NCBI GenBank assembly: GCA_947057505.1
Contig: CAMSEM010000025.1
Coordinates: 1-15,256 of the forward strand
Length of the DNA stretch: 15,256 nt
Reading direction: 5' to 3'
Origin: an uncultured Clostridium sp.
GTDB taxonomy: Bacteria > Bacillota > Clostridia > TANB77 > CAG-508
Shown: positions 7,952 through 14,112 of the stretch, one piece after another
How positions within the stretch are numbered: the first letter of the stretch is position 1
How the letters are laid out: each line of letters opens with the position of its first letter
Translations under genes and position numbers: made by a program
Notes under the pieces: model-generated
What the model was told of the DNA's origin: nothing
The model's input: only the letters and a program-made list of their open reading frames with translations
The model's database searches: none

Positions 7952-9385
7952 ATGAAAAAAACAAAAATTATATGTACATTAGGACCTGCGGTAGATAAAC
8001 CTGAAGTCCTAGAAAAACTAATACTTGCAGGAATGGATGTAGCAAGAATTAACTTTTCACATGGTAACTACAAAGATCAACAACCAAGAATAGAAAACTT
8101 TAAAAAAGTAAGAGAAAAAGTTGGAAGACCAGTTGCCCTGTTGTTAGATACCAAAGGACCTGAAATAAGAATAGGAAAATTTGAAAGTGGAGAAATAGAA
8201 TTAAAAGAAGGAGATACCTTCACCCTAGTAAATGAAGATATACTAGGAAACCACGAAAAAGTATCAATTACCTATAAAAATTTATATAACGAAGTAGAAA
8301 TAGGAACTAACATTTTAATTAATGATGGTCTTATTAAAATAGAAGTGGTAGAAATAAAAGATACAGACATCATTTGTAAAGTAATAGATGGTGGAAAACT
8401 AACTAATACAAAAAGTATTAATATACCAGGAATGGCAATTAACTTGCCAAGCCCAACTGCAAAAGATATAGAAGATATTACATTTGGAATTAAAGCAGGT
8501 TTTGACTATATTGCTGCCTCTTTTGTTCGTACACCAGAAGATGTATTAAATATAAGAAAAATATTAGAAGAAAACGATGGAGAACATATTAAAATTATTT
8601 CTAAAATAGAAAATAGACAAGGCATAGATAATTTTGACGAAATATTAGAAGTATCAGATGGTATTATGGTAGCAAGAGGAGACTTAGGTGTAGAAATCCC
8701 TATGGAAGAAGTACCTATTTGCCAAAAACAATTTATCAGCAAATGTAATAAAGCAGGAAAACCAGTAGTTATTGCAACACAAATGTTAGAATCTATGATA
8801 CACAATCCAAGACCAACAAGAGCAGAAGTAAGCGATGTTGCAAACGCTGTATACGATATGACAAGCTGTGTTATGCTTTCAGGAGAATCTGCTGCAGGAG
8901 AATACCCTGTAGAATGTGTAGAAACTATGGTTCGAATTTGTGAAGCAATTGAAAACTCTGTAAAGTATTGGAAGAGATTTAAAAATAAAGAACGCAATAG
9001 TGAAATAGAAGATTATGAGTACAACTTAAATTACTCAACATGTTCTACAGCCATGGACTTAGGAGCAAAAGCAATTTTTGCCTACACAGACACAGGAAGA
9101 ACTGCTAAAATGATAGCAGGATTTATGCCACAGTGCCCAATTTACGTTATTACATCTAATAAGCAAATTGTAAAGCAATTATCATTAGTATGGAACACAT
9201 ATACTATTTTAGTAGACCAAAAAGAACATGTAAATGACATGATAGACCAAGGAATAGAAATTGCAAAACAAAATAAATTTATAGAAGAAGGAGACATTGT
9301 TATCATTGCAGGAGGAGCTTCTATATTAGCTGGTCATAAGCATGCTAAATTAAATAAAACAATTGGTGGGGTGTTTAAGGTATAA
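7952..9385 (+). CDS. pyk: Pyruvate kinase
   Basis: It converts phosphoenolpyruvate and ADP to pyruvate and ATP, the last step of glycolysis. The 477-residue product covers the barrel, B and C domains and stops there: it lacks the extra PEP-utiliser (phosphohistidine) domain found on Bacillus enzymes of about 585 residues. Seen: MDVARINFSHG, DTKGPEIR (66-73), the signature ISKIENRQGI with catalytic Lys218, MVARGDLGVE, TQMLESM and TRAEVSDVANAVYD. Glu71 in GPEIR is the residue associated with K+-dependent enzymes (a family rule, not tested here). AGAGGAGGT lies 6 bases before the ATG. It is monocistronic, with a promoter at 7896-7924 and a terminator-like hairpin at 9446-9470; phosphofructokinase, often a neighbour in Firmicutes, is not in the window. 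Confidence 0.96.
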   Translation: MKKTKIICTLGPAVDKPEVLEKLILAGMDVARINFSHGNYKDQQPRIENFKKVREKVGRPVALLLDTKGPEIRIGKFESGEIELKEGDTFTLVNEDILGNHEKVSITYKNLYNEVEIGTNILINDGLIKIEVVEIKDTDIICKVIDGGKLTNTKSINIPGMAINLPSPTAKDIEDITFGIKAGFDYIAASFVRTPEDVLNIRKILEENDGEHIKIISKIENRQGIDNFDEILEVSDGIMVARGDLGVEIPMEEVPICQKQFISKCNKAGKPVVIATQMLESMIHNPRPTRAEVSDVANAVYDMTSCVMLSGESAAGEYPVECVETMVRICEAIENSVKYWKRFKNKERNSEIEDYEYNLNYSTCSTAMDLGAKAIFAYTDTGRTAKMIAGFMPQCPIYVITSNKQIVKQLSLVWNTYTILVDQKEHVNDMIDQGIEIAKQNKFIEEGDIVIIAGGASILAGHKHAKLNKTIGGVFKV

Positions 9386-9405
9386 GTATTTTTTAGTACT
9401 CATCC

Positions 9406-9559
9406 TTTATATAAAAAGCTATCTATTACTATTTTTTGCGCTTTCAAAACAAAGCAAGCTTTGTTTTTTTGTGGGACGCTCTGCTATCCAAATTTTCTAT
9501 TCTAGAAAATTTGGATAGCCACACGCTTCAAAAATCAGTAATAGATAGCTTTTATTAAA
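9406..9559. repeat. Large multi-arm palindromic element after pyk
   Basis: Outer arms 9414-9430 and 9537-9553 are perfectly complementary over 17 bases (AAAAGCTATCTATTACT) and extend with small bulges to 9406 and 9559. Inside are two further hairpins: 9446-9455 with 9458-9467, and 9483-9499 with 9503-9519 (17 perfect pairs, three-base loop). The whole forms a three-way junction of about 150 bases. The first inner hairpin ends in a T run and could be the pyk terminator. TACTCA occurs on both sides (9397-9402, 9560-9565). It may be a small non-autonomous mobile palindrome or a structured RNA; no open frame is inside. Confidence 0.55.
9446..9470 (+). terminator. Probable terminator of pyk, inside the palindromic element
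   Basis: AAAACAAAGC (9446-9455) pairs with GCTTTGTTTT (9458-9467) and runs into T bases up to 9470. Confidence 0.6.
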
Positions 9560-9618
9560 TACTCACCAACTAAGATGATGGAATATTTGCATATTTTTTT
9601 TAAAAGAATAAAAAACTA

Positions 9619-9647
9619 TTTACATAATGTTAAGAATGGCGTATAAT
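9619..9647 (+). promoter_or_regulatory. Sigma-A promoter of the 32-residue peptide gene
   Basis: TTTACA at 9619-9624, 17-base spacer, perfect TATAAT at 9642-9647. The leader contains a perfect hairpin, GTATCTG (9667-9673) with CAGATAC (9682-9688). Confidence 0.7.
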
Positions 9648-9720
9648 AATACTAGTTTTGTTTTTAGTATCTGGTGCAAGACAGATACACTTCAATCTTA
9701 TGAATAGAGGAGTGAAGAAT

Positions 9721-9819
9721 ATGTTAGAAAGAGAAAAACGGTATAAGGTGATTATCGAGGAAGTTCTTGATTCTTTAGAAAATAAGGTAAACGAAAAAAT
9801 GCTGCTTGCAAAGCATTGA
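9721..9819 (+). CDS. Small protein of 32 residues, unknown function
   Basis: The product is a charged, probably helical peptide beginning MLEREKRYKVIIEEVLDSLE and ending in AKH; it has no signal peptide, membrane helix or cysteine, and no family was recognised. The case for a real gene is its surroundings: a near-consensus promoter at 9619-9647, AGGAG 8 bases before the ATG, a structured leader, and a long terminator right after the stop. It stands alone between pyk and the cotJ operon, on the same strand. Hydrophobic residues at helix-like spacing (V, I, I, V, L, L) suggest an amphipathic helix that could dimerise or bind a partner. Alternatively the transcript itself acts as an RNA and the peptide is incidental. 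Confidence 0.6.
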   Translation: MLEREKRYKVIIEEVLDSLENKVNEKMLLAKH

Positions 9820-9868
9820 AACACAAAAAACACACTTTAGTAAATTTACTAAGGTGTGTTTTTGTGTT
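9819..9868 (+). terminator. Long terminator after the 32-residue peptide gene
   Basis: The core CACACTTTAGTAAA (9831-9844) pairs with TTTACTAAGGTGTG (9845-9858, one G-U). Outside it, AACACAAAAAA pairs with TTTTTGTGTT, giving nearly 30 pairs in total. The near-perfect symmetry would let it act in both directions. Confidence 0.8.
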
Positions 9869-9912
9869 GTTGTTCTAAAAAATATTAGATTTTTCTAGAA
9901 CAACAAGGTTAG
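9867..9912. repeat. Intergenic palindrome, copy B, with conserved tail
   Basis: TTGTTGTTCTA (9867-9877) pairs with TAGAACAACAA (9896-9906); after one A-C mismatch a further A/T stretch pairs. It shares TAGATTTTTC and the tail ACAACAAGGTTAG with copy A at 7719-7766. As in copy A, it lies right behind a terminator and 130-190 bases before the next gene. Confidence 0.6.
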
Positions 9913-9963
9913 TATATATATGAATTATGTAAATACAACTGTTTTAATAGAAAGTAAGCAAAG

Positions 9964-9993
9964 CATACCTTCTTTTTGTAACAAAAAAGTATG
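9964..9993 (+). other. Hairpin in the region upstream of the cotJ operon
   Basis: CATA (9964-9967) with TATG (9990-9993) and CTTTTTG (9972-9978) with CAAAAAAG (9982-9989) form an imperfect stem about 50 bases before cotJA. A sigma-E promoter is expected for cotJ from family knowledge, but no clear sigma-E match was found; TTGTAA with CATAAT 18 bases later is a weak sigma-A-like alternative. Confidence 0.35.
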
Positions 9994-10043
9994 TTTTGTC
10001 ATAATATGTAGTATAAACAAAAAAATAAGGAGGAAAAGAAAAC

Positions 10044-10433
10044 ATGTACAATAGATATAGAAGATGTTGTTGCCAAAATAATTATGACCCAGAAGTATTA
10101 GAAAACGTGTGTAACAATATAGGAGTAACAGCAGAATATGCACAAGCAAATAGCTGTGGATGTGGCTGTGATTGTGGATGTATGCATGACTCACAAATGA
10201 ATTGTGGCTGTGGATTTGAAGAAGAAACAAGTGCTTTCCCATCAAACCCAATGCTTGCACAAAGTTATGTACCAATTCAAGAAATGGATAAAACCTTTAC
10301 AGCATGTTGTGGCTTAAAAATGGGAACTATTTTTCCAGAATTAGTAAGTCCATATATGCCAGGTCAAAGTATTGCTGAAAATAACTATTTAAAAAATTCA
10401 AATGAAATAGGGGAGGGATGTAATCAATGTTAG
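10044..10433 (+). CDS. cotJA: Spore coat protein CotJA with a cysteine-rich N-terminal extension
   Basis: CotJA is a small protein of the inner spore coat, made in the mother cell and deposited with CotJB and CotJC. The C-terminal half (about residues 65-115) matches the family: FPSNPMLAQSYVPIQ, GLKMGTIFPELVSPYMPGQS. The protein has 129 residues against roughly 70-90 in the family; the excess is an N-terminal extension with CCC near residue 8 and a Cys-Gly array (CGCGCDCGC, then NCGCG) around residues 38-57, plus a C-terminal CNQC. Such cysteines could cross-link the coat or bind metal; this is inference. AAGGAGG lies 10 bases before the ATG. The stop overlaps the cotJB start by 7 bases, so the two are translationally coupled. 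Confidence 0.92.
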   Translation: MYNRYRRCCCQNNYDPEVLENVCNNIGVTAEYAQANSCGCGCDCGCMHDSQMNCGCGFEEETSAFPSNPMLAQSYVPIQEMDKTFTACCGLKMGTIFPELVSPYMPGQSIAENNYLKNSNEIGEGCNQC

Positions 10434-10852
10434 GATGTGAAGATAAAAGAAATGGCGGATGTAGTAATTGCATTACAAACTCTGATTGTAATTATACTCC
10501 TCAAGGAATTAATGCTGCATTTGGATATAATACAGCTGCAGAAATAGCACATGATATGGACTGTGGATGTGTAGAAAATGAAGAAATGTGTTGTGACGAA
10601 AGAAGACAAAGAAGACAAGAAATGTTAAATAATATTAGATGCTTAAACTTTGCAATCATTGAACTTGCAGAGTATTTAGACACACACCCAGAAGATAGAA
10701 AAGCACTTTGTTTGCATAGAGAATATTGTCAACAATACAAAGAACTAACAGATAAGTATCAAAAAATTTATGGACCATTAACTATTCATTTCCCATGTAA
10801 TAAATGGAGATGGCTAGAAGAACCATGGCCATGGGAAGGAGGAATGTGTTAA
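10427..10852 (+). CDS. cotJB: Spore coat protein CotJB with a cysteine-rich N-terminal extension
   Basis: This is the second protein of the cotJ coat operon. The family domain lies at about residues 62-141: LNNIRCLNFAIIELAEYLDTHPEDRKAL, then YGPLTIHF and the tryptophan-rich end WRWLEEPWPWEGG. CotJB is normally near 87 residues; here an extra N-terminal segment of about 55 residues carries cysteines (NGGCSNC, DCGCVENEEMCC), paralleling the one on CotJA. The start at 10427 overlaps the cotJA stop by 7 bases, with GGGGAGGG at 10410-10417 as its ribosome site inside cotJA. The cotJC ATG follows one base after its stop codon, so all three are one operon. A mother-cell role is from family knowledge. 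Confidence 0.92.
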   Translation: MLGCEDKRNGGCSNCITNSDCNYTPQGINAAFGYNTAAEIAHDMDCGCVENEEMCCDERRQRRQEMLNNIRCLNFAIIELAEYLDTHPEDRKALCLHREYCQQYKELTDKYQKIYGPLTIHFPCNKWRWLEEPWPWEGGMC

Positions 10853-10853
10853 T

Positions 10854-11291
10854 ATGTGGACATATAACAAAGTATTACAATACCCAATTAAAATAAAATG
10901 CCCAAATGCAAAACTTGCAAAATTTATTATTTCGCAATATGGTGGCCCAGATGGCGAACTTGCAGCATCACTTAGATACTTAAGCCAAAGATTTGGTATG
11001 CCAGACCAAAAAGCAAAAGCAATTTTAAATGATATAGGAACAGAAGAATTAGCCCATCTTGAAATGGTTGGAACGATCGTACACCAATTAACAGAAGGCT
11101 TATCAGCAGAAGAAATAAAAGCAGCAGGATTAGGAGCCTACTACACTGACCATGGAGTGGATGTATACCCACAATCAGCTGCAGGAACACCATTTACAGC
11201 AGCATATATTGCATGCAAAGGAGACCCTATAGCAAACTTACAAGAAGATTTAGCAGCAGAACTTGCCCCTTTGAAGATACAACATCAATAA
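10854..11291 (+). pseudogene. cotJC: Spore coat protein CotJC (Mn-catalase-like), C-terminally truncated
   Basis: CotJC is a ferritin-like, manganese-catalase-related coat protein of about 190 residues. This copy matches the family from MWTYNKVLQYP to EDLAAE at Glu136, then switches to nine unrelated residues and stops at 145. Retained putative metal ligands are Glu35 (GELAA), Glu65 and His68 (EELAH) and probably Glu136; the fourth helix, with its His, is missing. None of the three forward frames after 11261 continues the family sequence, so this is a junction with other DNA, not a simple frameshift. It is the last gene of the cotJ operon and abuts the putative mobile element. It may be dead, be a working truncated form, or be restored if the element is excised. 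The terminator at 11323-11350 is on the foreign side. Confidence 0.8.
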
Positions 11292-11322
11292 AATGCAGTA
11301 AAATGAACCAATATTTAAAATT

Positions 11323-11350
11323 AGACCATACAAAGTATGTGTCTTTTTTT
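11323..11350 (+). terminator. Terminator after the cotJC fragment
   Basis: AGAC-CATAC (11323-11331) pairs with GTATG-(T)-GTCT (11335-11344) around AAA, with one bulged T, followed by seven T bases. Confidence 0.75.
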
Positions 11351-11435
11351 ATTGGGAATTTAAAGTTGTTTAATTTTATTAGTATGTAACAACAGAATGT
11401 AAGAATTAGTATTTTAAATTTTATTTAAGTACTGG

Positions 11436-11446
11436 ATTTGTGCATT
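11436..11446 (+). repeat. Left copy of an 11-base inverted repeat flanking the Rep-like gene
   Basis: ATTTGTGCATT lies 28 bases before the Rep-like start; its exact reverse complement lies at 12344-12354, beyond the stop codon. ATTTGTGCA also occurs at 15131-15139. These may be Rep or origin sites; chance is possible in AT-rich DNA. Confidence 0.4.
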
Positions 11447-11474
11447 CTTTTTAGTTTGAAAGGGGTATATTATT

Positions 11475-12299
11475 ATGAATAGTAAAAGTAATTTTGTAAT
11501 TGAAAAAAGTGATTATGCACATAAGATAAATGAGAGTGATACAGTATATCGTACAGGTTTAGGCAAATATAGTAAAATTACATTTGTTTCAAACCCAAAT
11601 AAAAAGGTTACTATTATCAAGTTAAATAAGTATCAATATTTTGACACGAGAGATAATAAAATTAAGTACTATAACCAAGATAAACCAACATCAAAAAGTG
11701 ATGTTAATAGAAAGTTAAAAAAGTATGAGGAATTAGTATTAGCCAATTTCACAGGTGGTGCAAGTGAATTGTTTATTACTTTAAATTGTGAAAATGATAT
11801 AACAGACATTGCCGATATAAAGCAAATGTACAATAATTTCCTAGATAATCTAAAAAAGGATTATAAAGATTTAGACTATATAGCATTATTCCAGCAAAAC
11901 AGCAACTGGTGTTGGCATATACATCTATTTATAAAGAATAATCATCATAAAAAATTATATATAGAAAGAGAAAAACTAATAAAATATTGGGGCAACAAAA
12001 ATGTATATGTAATGCCTAATATAAATACATTTCAAACATTAGGACATTCAAAAGACAAACGAGATGACCAAGTAGAAAGATATAGACATTTCCCAAAAGG
12101 TGAAAAAATGTATCATAAAAGCAAAGGCATTAAGATTCCCAAAAAAGTACAAATGAAATTTAAGAATTGCCCAGAATACAATTCGGCAAACCATACTAAA
12201 GTATCAAGCAAGACTTATCATATTAGAAATACAAAGAGTGAAAAAGTTGTAAATACTATTGCAACAGAAATGTACAAACAATCTAAAAATGACTTGTAA
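11475..12299 (+). CDS. HUH endonuclease-like replication (Rep) protein
   Basis: The 274-residue protein resembles rolling-circle Rep proteins of Firmicutes plasmids and phage-like elements, which nick one strand at the origin and stay bound through a tyrosine. Seen: motif 1-like LFITLN (about residues 99-104), the HUH motif WHIHLF with His148 and His150, and a late motif RHFPKGEKMYHKSKGIKIP (about 204-222) typical of the group. The Tyr motif usually found between these two (of the type GAYLSxYL) is not evident; the corresponding stretch reads TLGHSKDKRDD. Tyr203 or Tyr214 might serve, or the protein may be inactive. GAAAGGGG lies about 10 bases before the ATG. It is the first gene of the putative element and is flanked by the 11-base inverted repeat. 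Confidence 0.7.
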   Translation: MNSKSNFVIEKSDYAHKINESDTVYRTGLGKYSKITFVSNPNKKVTIIKLNKYQYFDTRDNKIKYYNQDKPTSKSDVNRKLKKYEELVLANFTGGASELFITLNCENDITDIADIKQMYNNFLDNLKKDYKDLDYIALFQQNSNWCWHIHLFIKNNHHKKLYIEREKLIKYWGNKNVYVMPNINTFQTLGHSKDKRDDQVERYRHFPKGEKMYHKSKGIKIPKKVQMKFKNCPEYNSANHTKVSSKTYHIRNTKSEKVVNTIATEMYKQSKNDL

Positions 12300-12343
12300 A
12301 ACAGATTAGGTAAAATATTAATGTAGCAGGTACTAAAAAGTAC

Positions 12344-12354
12344 AATGCACAAAT
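12344..12354 (-). repeat. Right copy of the 11-base inverted repeat flanking the Rep-like gene
   Basis: AATGCACAAAT is the exact reverse complement of 11436-11446. A short palindrome, GTACTAAAAAGTAC (12330-12343), abuts it, so this 100-base gap holds two dyads and could be an origin or regulatory site. Confidence 0.4.
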
Positions 12355-12400
12355 TCTAATTTTTCCATTTTAAATTATCTTTTTTTAGGGGGATGGTTAT

Positions 12401-12646
12401 ATGCACTTATTAGAAATTAGACAGTCATTAGAAAATACATCAGTTGAAACAAGCATTTATGAAAATAGTAAAATCATAAGACAACTAGAAACATTAGTAG
12501 AAATTACAAACGATTTAAGCCAAGCAGATTGTGAATATATAACCACCTTACTTTTTAAAAGTAAAACATTATTAAATAAAGCATATACAATATTTAAAAT
12601 AAATAATGAGGAGGTGCAGAAAAATGGTAAGCAGAAAACAAATTAG
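12401..12646 (+). CDS. Hypothetical protein, 81 residues (first of a possible paralogous pair)
   Basis: No known family was recognised. The product is mostly helical in character: a charged first half (IRQSLENTSVE), a middle LETLVEITNDL, then ADCEYITTLLFKSKTLLNKAY and a polar lysine-rich end. AGGGGGATG at 12387-12394 lies 6 bases before the ATG. It is the first gene of a tight unit: the next gene starts 23 bases before its stop, so the two are translationally coupled. The second half aligns by eye with that of its neighbour (EI-x-D, then Y-I, then TLLN/TLNN), suggesting an old duplication; identity is low. Position behind a Rep-like gene suggests an accessory role in plasmid maintenance or copy control, which is a guess. 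Confidence 0.7.
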   Translation: MHLLEIRQSLENTSVETSIYENSKIIRQLETLVEITNDLSQADCEYITTLLFKSKTLLNKAYTIFKINNEEVQKNGKQKTN

Positions 12647-12878
12647 TAAAACATTAGCAAGTAGAAAAGTATTAACAGAGGGGTTACAAAACAATGATAG
12701 ACTAGATATTGCAGACTTATTACAATTAGAGAAAGAAACAATTGATGACATTTTAATTCGTTTACAAGAAATATCAGTTGACCCAGCAACAGCAAATTAT
12801 ATCTATGATTTAGTTAGCATAAGCAGTATGACATTAAATAATATATGTATTGATTTTTTAAATATGGAGGTGTATTAA
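12624..12878 (+). CDS. Hypothetical protein, 84 residues (second of a possible paralogous pair)
   Basis: No family was recognised. The start is ATG 12624, chosen over the in-frame ATG at 12606 because AGGAGGT (12609-12615) sits 8 bases before it. The N-terminus is basic (MVSRKQISKTLASRK), a possible DNA- or RNA-contacting segment. A helical region IDDILIRLQEISVDP follows, then NYIYDLVSISSMTLNN, resembling the previous protein's C-terminal half. It overlaps that gene by 23 bases, and its stop TAA is followed directly by the next ATG, so the three genes form one coupled unit. The job is unknown; small paralogous helical proteins in such units may form hetero-complexes, but nothing here proves it. 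Confidence 0.75.
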   Translation: MVSRKQISKTLASRKVLTEGLQNNDRLDIADLLQLEKETIDDILIRLQEISVDPATANYIYDLVSISSMTLNNICIDFLNMEVY

Positions 12879-13415
12879 ATGAAAGAGTTAGAAATAATTG
12901 AGTTGCAAGAAATACCAACTGAAGAAATAATATCATTTTCAAAATTAGATACATCGCCAGTAGTTACAATTTTAGATGACCTTAATTTTGGGTTATTTAA
13001 TAAAATGGTGGTGTTAGCCGATGAACTAAAACTTGTTTATTTTCTAGTACAAGGTACAAAGAAAGTAGCATTCATTGGTAATGAAAAGGTGGCATTAAGA
13101 ATTGCAAGATTATTGCAAGTAAAAGCACAAGTTATGTATTACACTTTATTAAATCCCAAGAAAATATTAGGCAAAATATATACACCAAAAAGAAATACAA
13201 ATTATGTAGTACAAGCATTTGACGGAAATGGCAAACCAACTGAAATATTTATCAATACAGAAATAGAAATAGTTAATTGTGATACTTTATGCAAATATAG
13301 TTTTAGACCATACAAGTATTACATAAGTGTTAGAGGTAGTAAGAACAATAAGGTTGAGAATTGTCAGTTGTTAAGAGATAAGAGAAGAAATTTCACATTA
13401 ACAGGCAAATTTTAA
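12879..13415 (+). CDS. Hypothetical protein, 178 residues
   Basis: No family was recognised. The N-terminal 25 residues are acidic (MKELEIIELQEIPTEEI). A mixed alpha/beta middle follows (VVTILDDLNFGLFNKMVVLADEL, KKVAFIGNEKVALRIARLL). The C-terminus is basic and aromatic (YSFRPYKYYISVRGSKNNK, ending DKRRNFTLTGKF), which could bind nucleic acid. No membrane helix or signal peptide is visible. GGAGGTG lies inside the end of the preceding gene and the ATG begins right at that gene's stop codon, so it is translationally coupled as the last gene of the unit starting at 12401. No terminator was recognised directly downstream. It probably serves the element rather than the host, judged only by position. 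Confidence 0.75.
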   Translation: MKELEIIELQEIPTEEIISFSKLDTSPVVTILDDLNFGLFNKMVVLADELKLVYFLVQGTKKVAFIGNEKVALRIARLLQVKAQVMYYTLLNPKKILGKIYTPKRNTNYVVQAFDGNGKPTEIFINTEIEIVNCDTLCKYSFRPYKYYISVRGSKNNKVENCQLLRDKRRNFTLTGKF

Positions 13416-13707
13416 TGTATTTTGAAAATATCTAATACAAATAACAAATTAGCAATAAGAGGTTGCAACGACGATTAGATTTAAGACACTTTTATATTAT
13501 AAGCAATAAAAGTATATGCCTAAAAATATTAGCATATTTAGAAAAAAACTTGACATATTTTAAAACTTATAAGGAATTTATGATTGAAAATATCAGCATA
13601 AAATTTTAAAAAGTTTTTAAGGCGAGGGAGTTGCAATCCTAAAAAATAGCATATATACTTACAGCAGTAAGCCTTACAAATATTTTTAGAAAGGTGGTGT
13701 GTAAGTA
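13416..13707. other. Gene-free stretch, possible origin or regulatory region
   Basis: This stretch of 292 bases contains no plausible gene. It holds two GC-richer islands in otherwise AT-rich DNA: GAGGTTGCAACGACGATTAG (13459-13478) and GGCGAGGGAGTTGCAATCC (13621-13639), sharing GTTGCAA. It also has an imperfect dyad around 13490-13511, a lone TTGACA (13550-13555) without a matching -10 box, and a small hairpin CTTACAGCAGTAAG (13659-13672). The double-strand origin of a rolling-circle replicon could lie here, but no nick-site consensus was recognised. Confidence 0.4.
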
Positions 13708-14052
13708 TTGGAAAATGAAAAAGACAAAGAAAAAGAATTGTTAAAGCACTTTGATTCAATATTTGATACAGATACATTAAAAACAATCAAGTTTGACAAT
13801 ATGCCTATGTTGAAAGCATTGTTTGATTATTTTGAAGAATTTTTATACAAGCCAAGTCCAAAATATGATAAGTTGCGAAGACAACATATAGAAATTTCAG
13901 ACCTATTAGAAAAATCATTTAATGAAGGTCAGCAAACATTGTTTGAGAAATATTGGGAAGTAGGTTGTGAAATGGAATTGGAAGAAAGTGAACAACTATT
14001 CTATTTTGGGTACATCATAGCTAAAAAGTTGGAACAAGAAAGCAAAATTTAA
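13708..14052 (+). CDS. Small protein resembling DUF6809 family
   Basis: This 114-residue acidic protein has a charged N-terminus (ENEKDKEKE), then FDYFEEFLYKPSPKYDKLRRQ, a helical middle, and the ending EQLFYFGYIIAKKLEQE. A short 'leaf-tyrosine' region, a paired-helix middle and a final aromatic-glycine helix resemble DUF6809 proteins, common small clostridial proteins of unknown role often on mobile DNA; the match is from memory and tentative. The start is TTG 13708, with AGGTGG (13692-13697) 10 bases upstream; a nearby ATG at 13715 is out of frame. No membrane segment or catalytic motif is visible. The next gene has its own promoter, so this one probably ends its transcript. Confidence 0.7.
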   Translation: MENEKDKEKELLKHFDSIFDTDTLKTIKFDNMPMLKALFDYFEEFLYKPSPKYDKLRRQHIEISDLLEKSFNEGQQTLFEKYWEVGCEMELEESEQLFYFGYIIAKKLEQESKI

Positions 14053-14081
14053 TTGCAATTTTATGTAAAATGTAGTATAAT
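14053..14081 (+). promoter_or_regulatory. Sigma-A promoter of the 82-residue orphan gene
   Basis: TTGCAA at 14053-14058, 17-base spacer, perfect TATAAT at 14076-14081; it begins one base after the previous stop codon. Confidence 0.75.
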
Positions 14082-14112
14082 ATAGTTATAAATCTTATAG
14101 GAGGTGTCTGTT

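Noticed and set aside
8506..8997. 163-codon open frame antisense to pyruvate kinase
   Set aside because: It is a mirror frame of a strongly conserved gene, with no ribosome site and no recognisable domain.
9397..9565. TACTCA as a proven target-site duplication
   Set aside because: Six bases in AT-rich DNA can match by chance and the repeats do not abut the stem ends exactly; kept only as a hint.
9930..10040. Sigma-E promoter for the cotJ operon
   Set aside because: Expected from family knowledge, but no stretch matches both sigma-E boxes at the right spacing well enough to call.
11262..11345. Simple frameshift as the cause of the short CotJC
   Set aside because: The three forward frames after 11261 were read by eye; none continues the CotJC family sequence.
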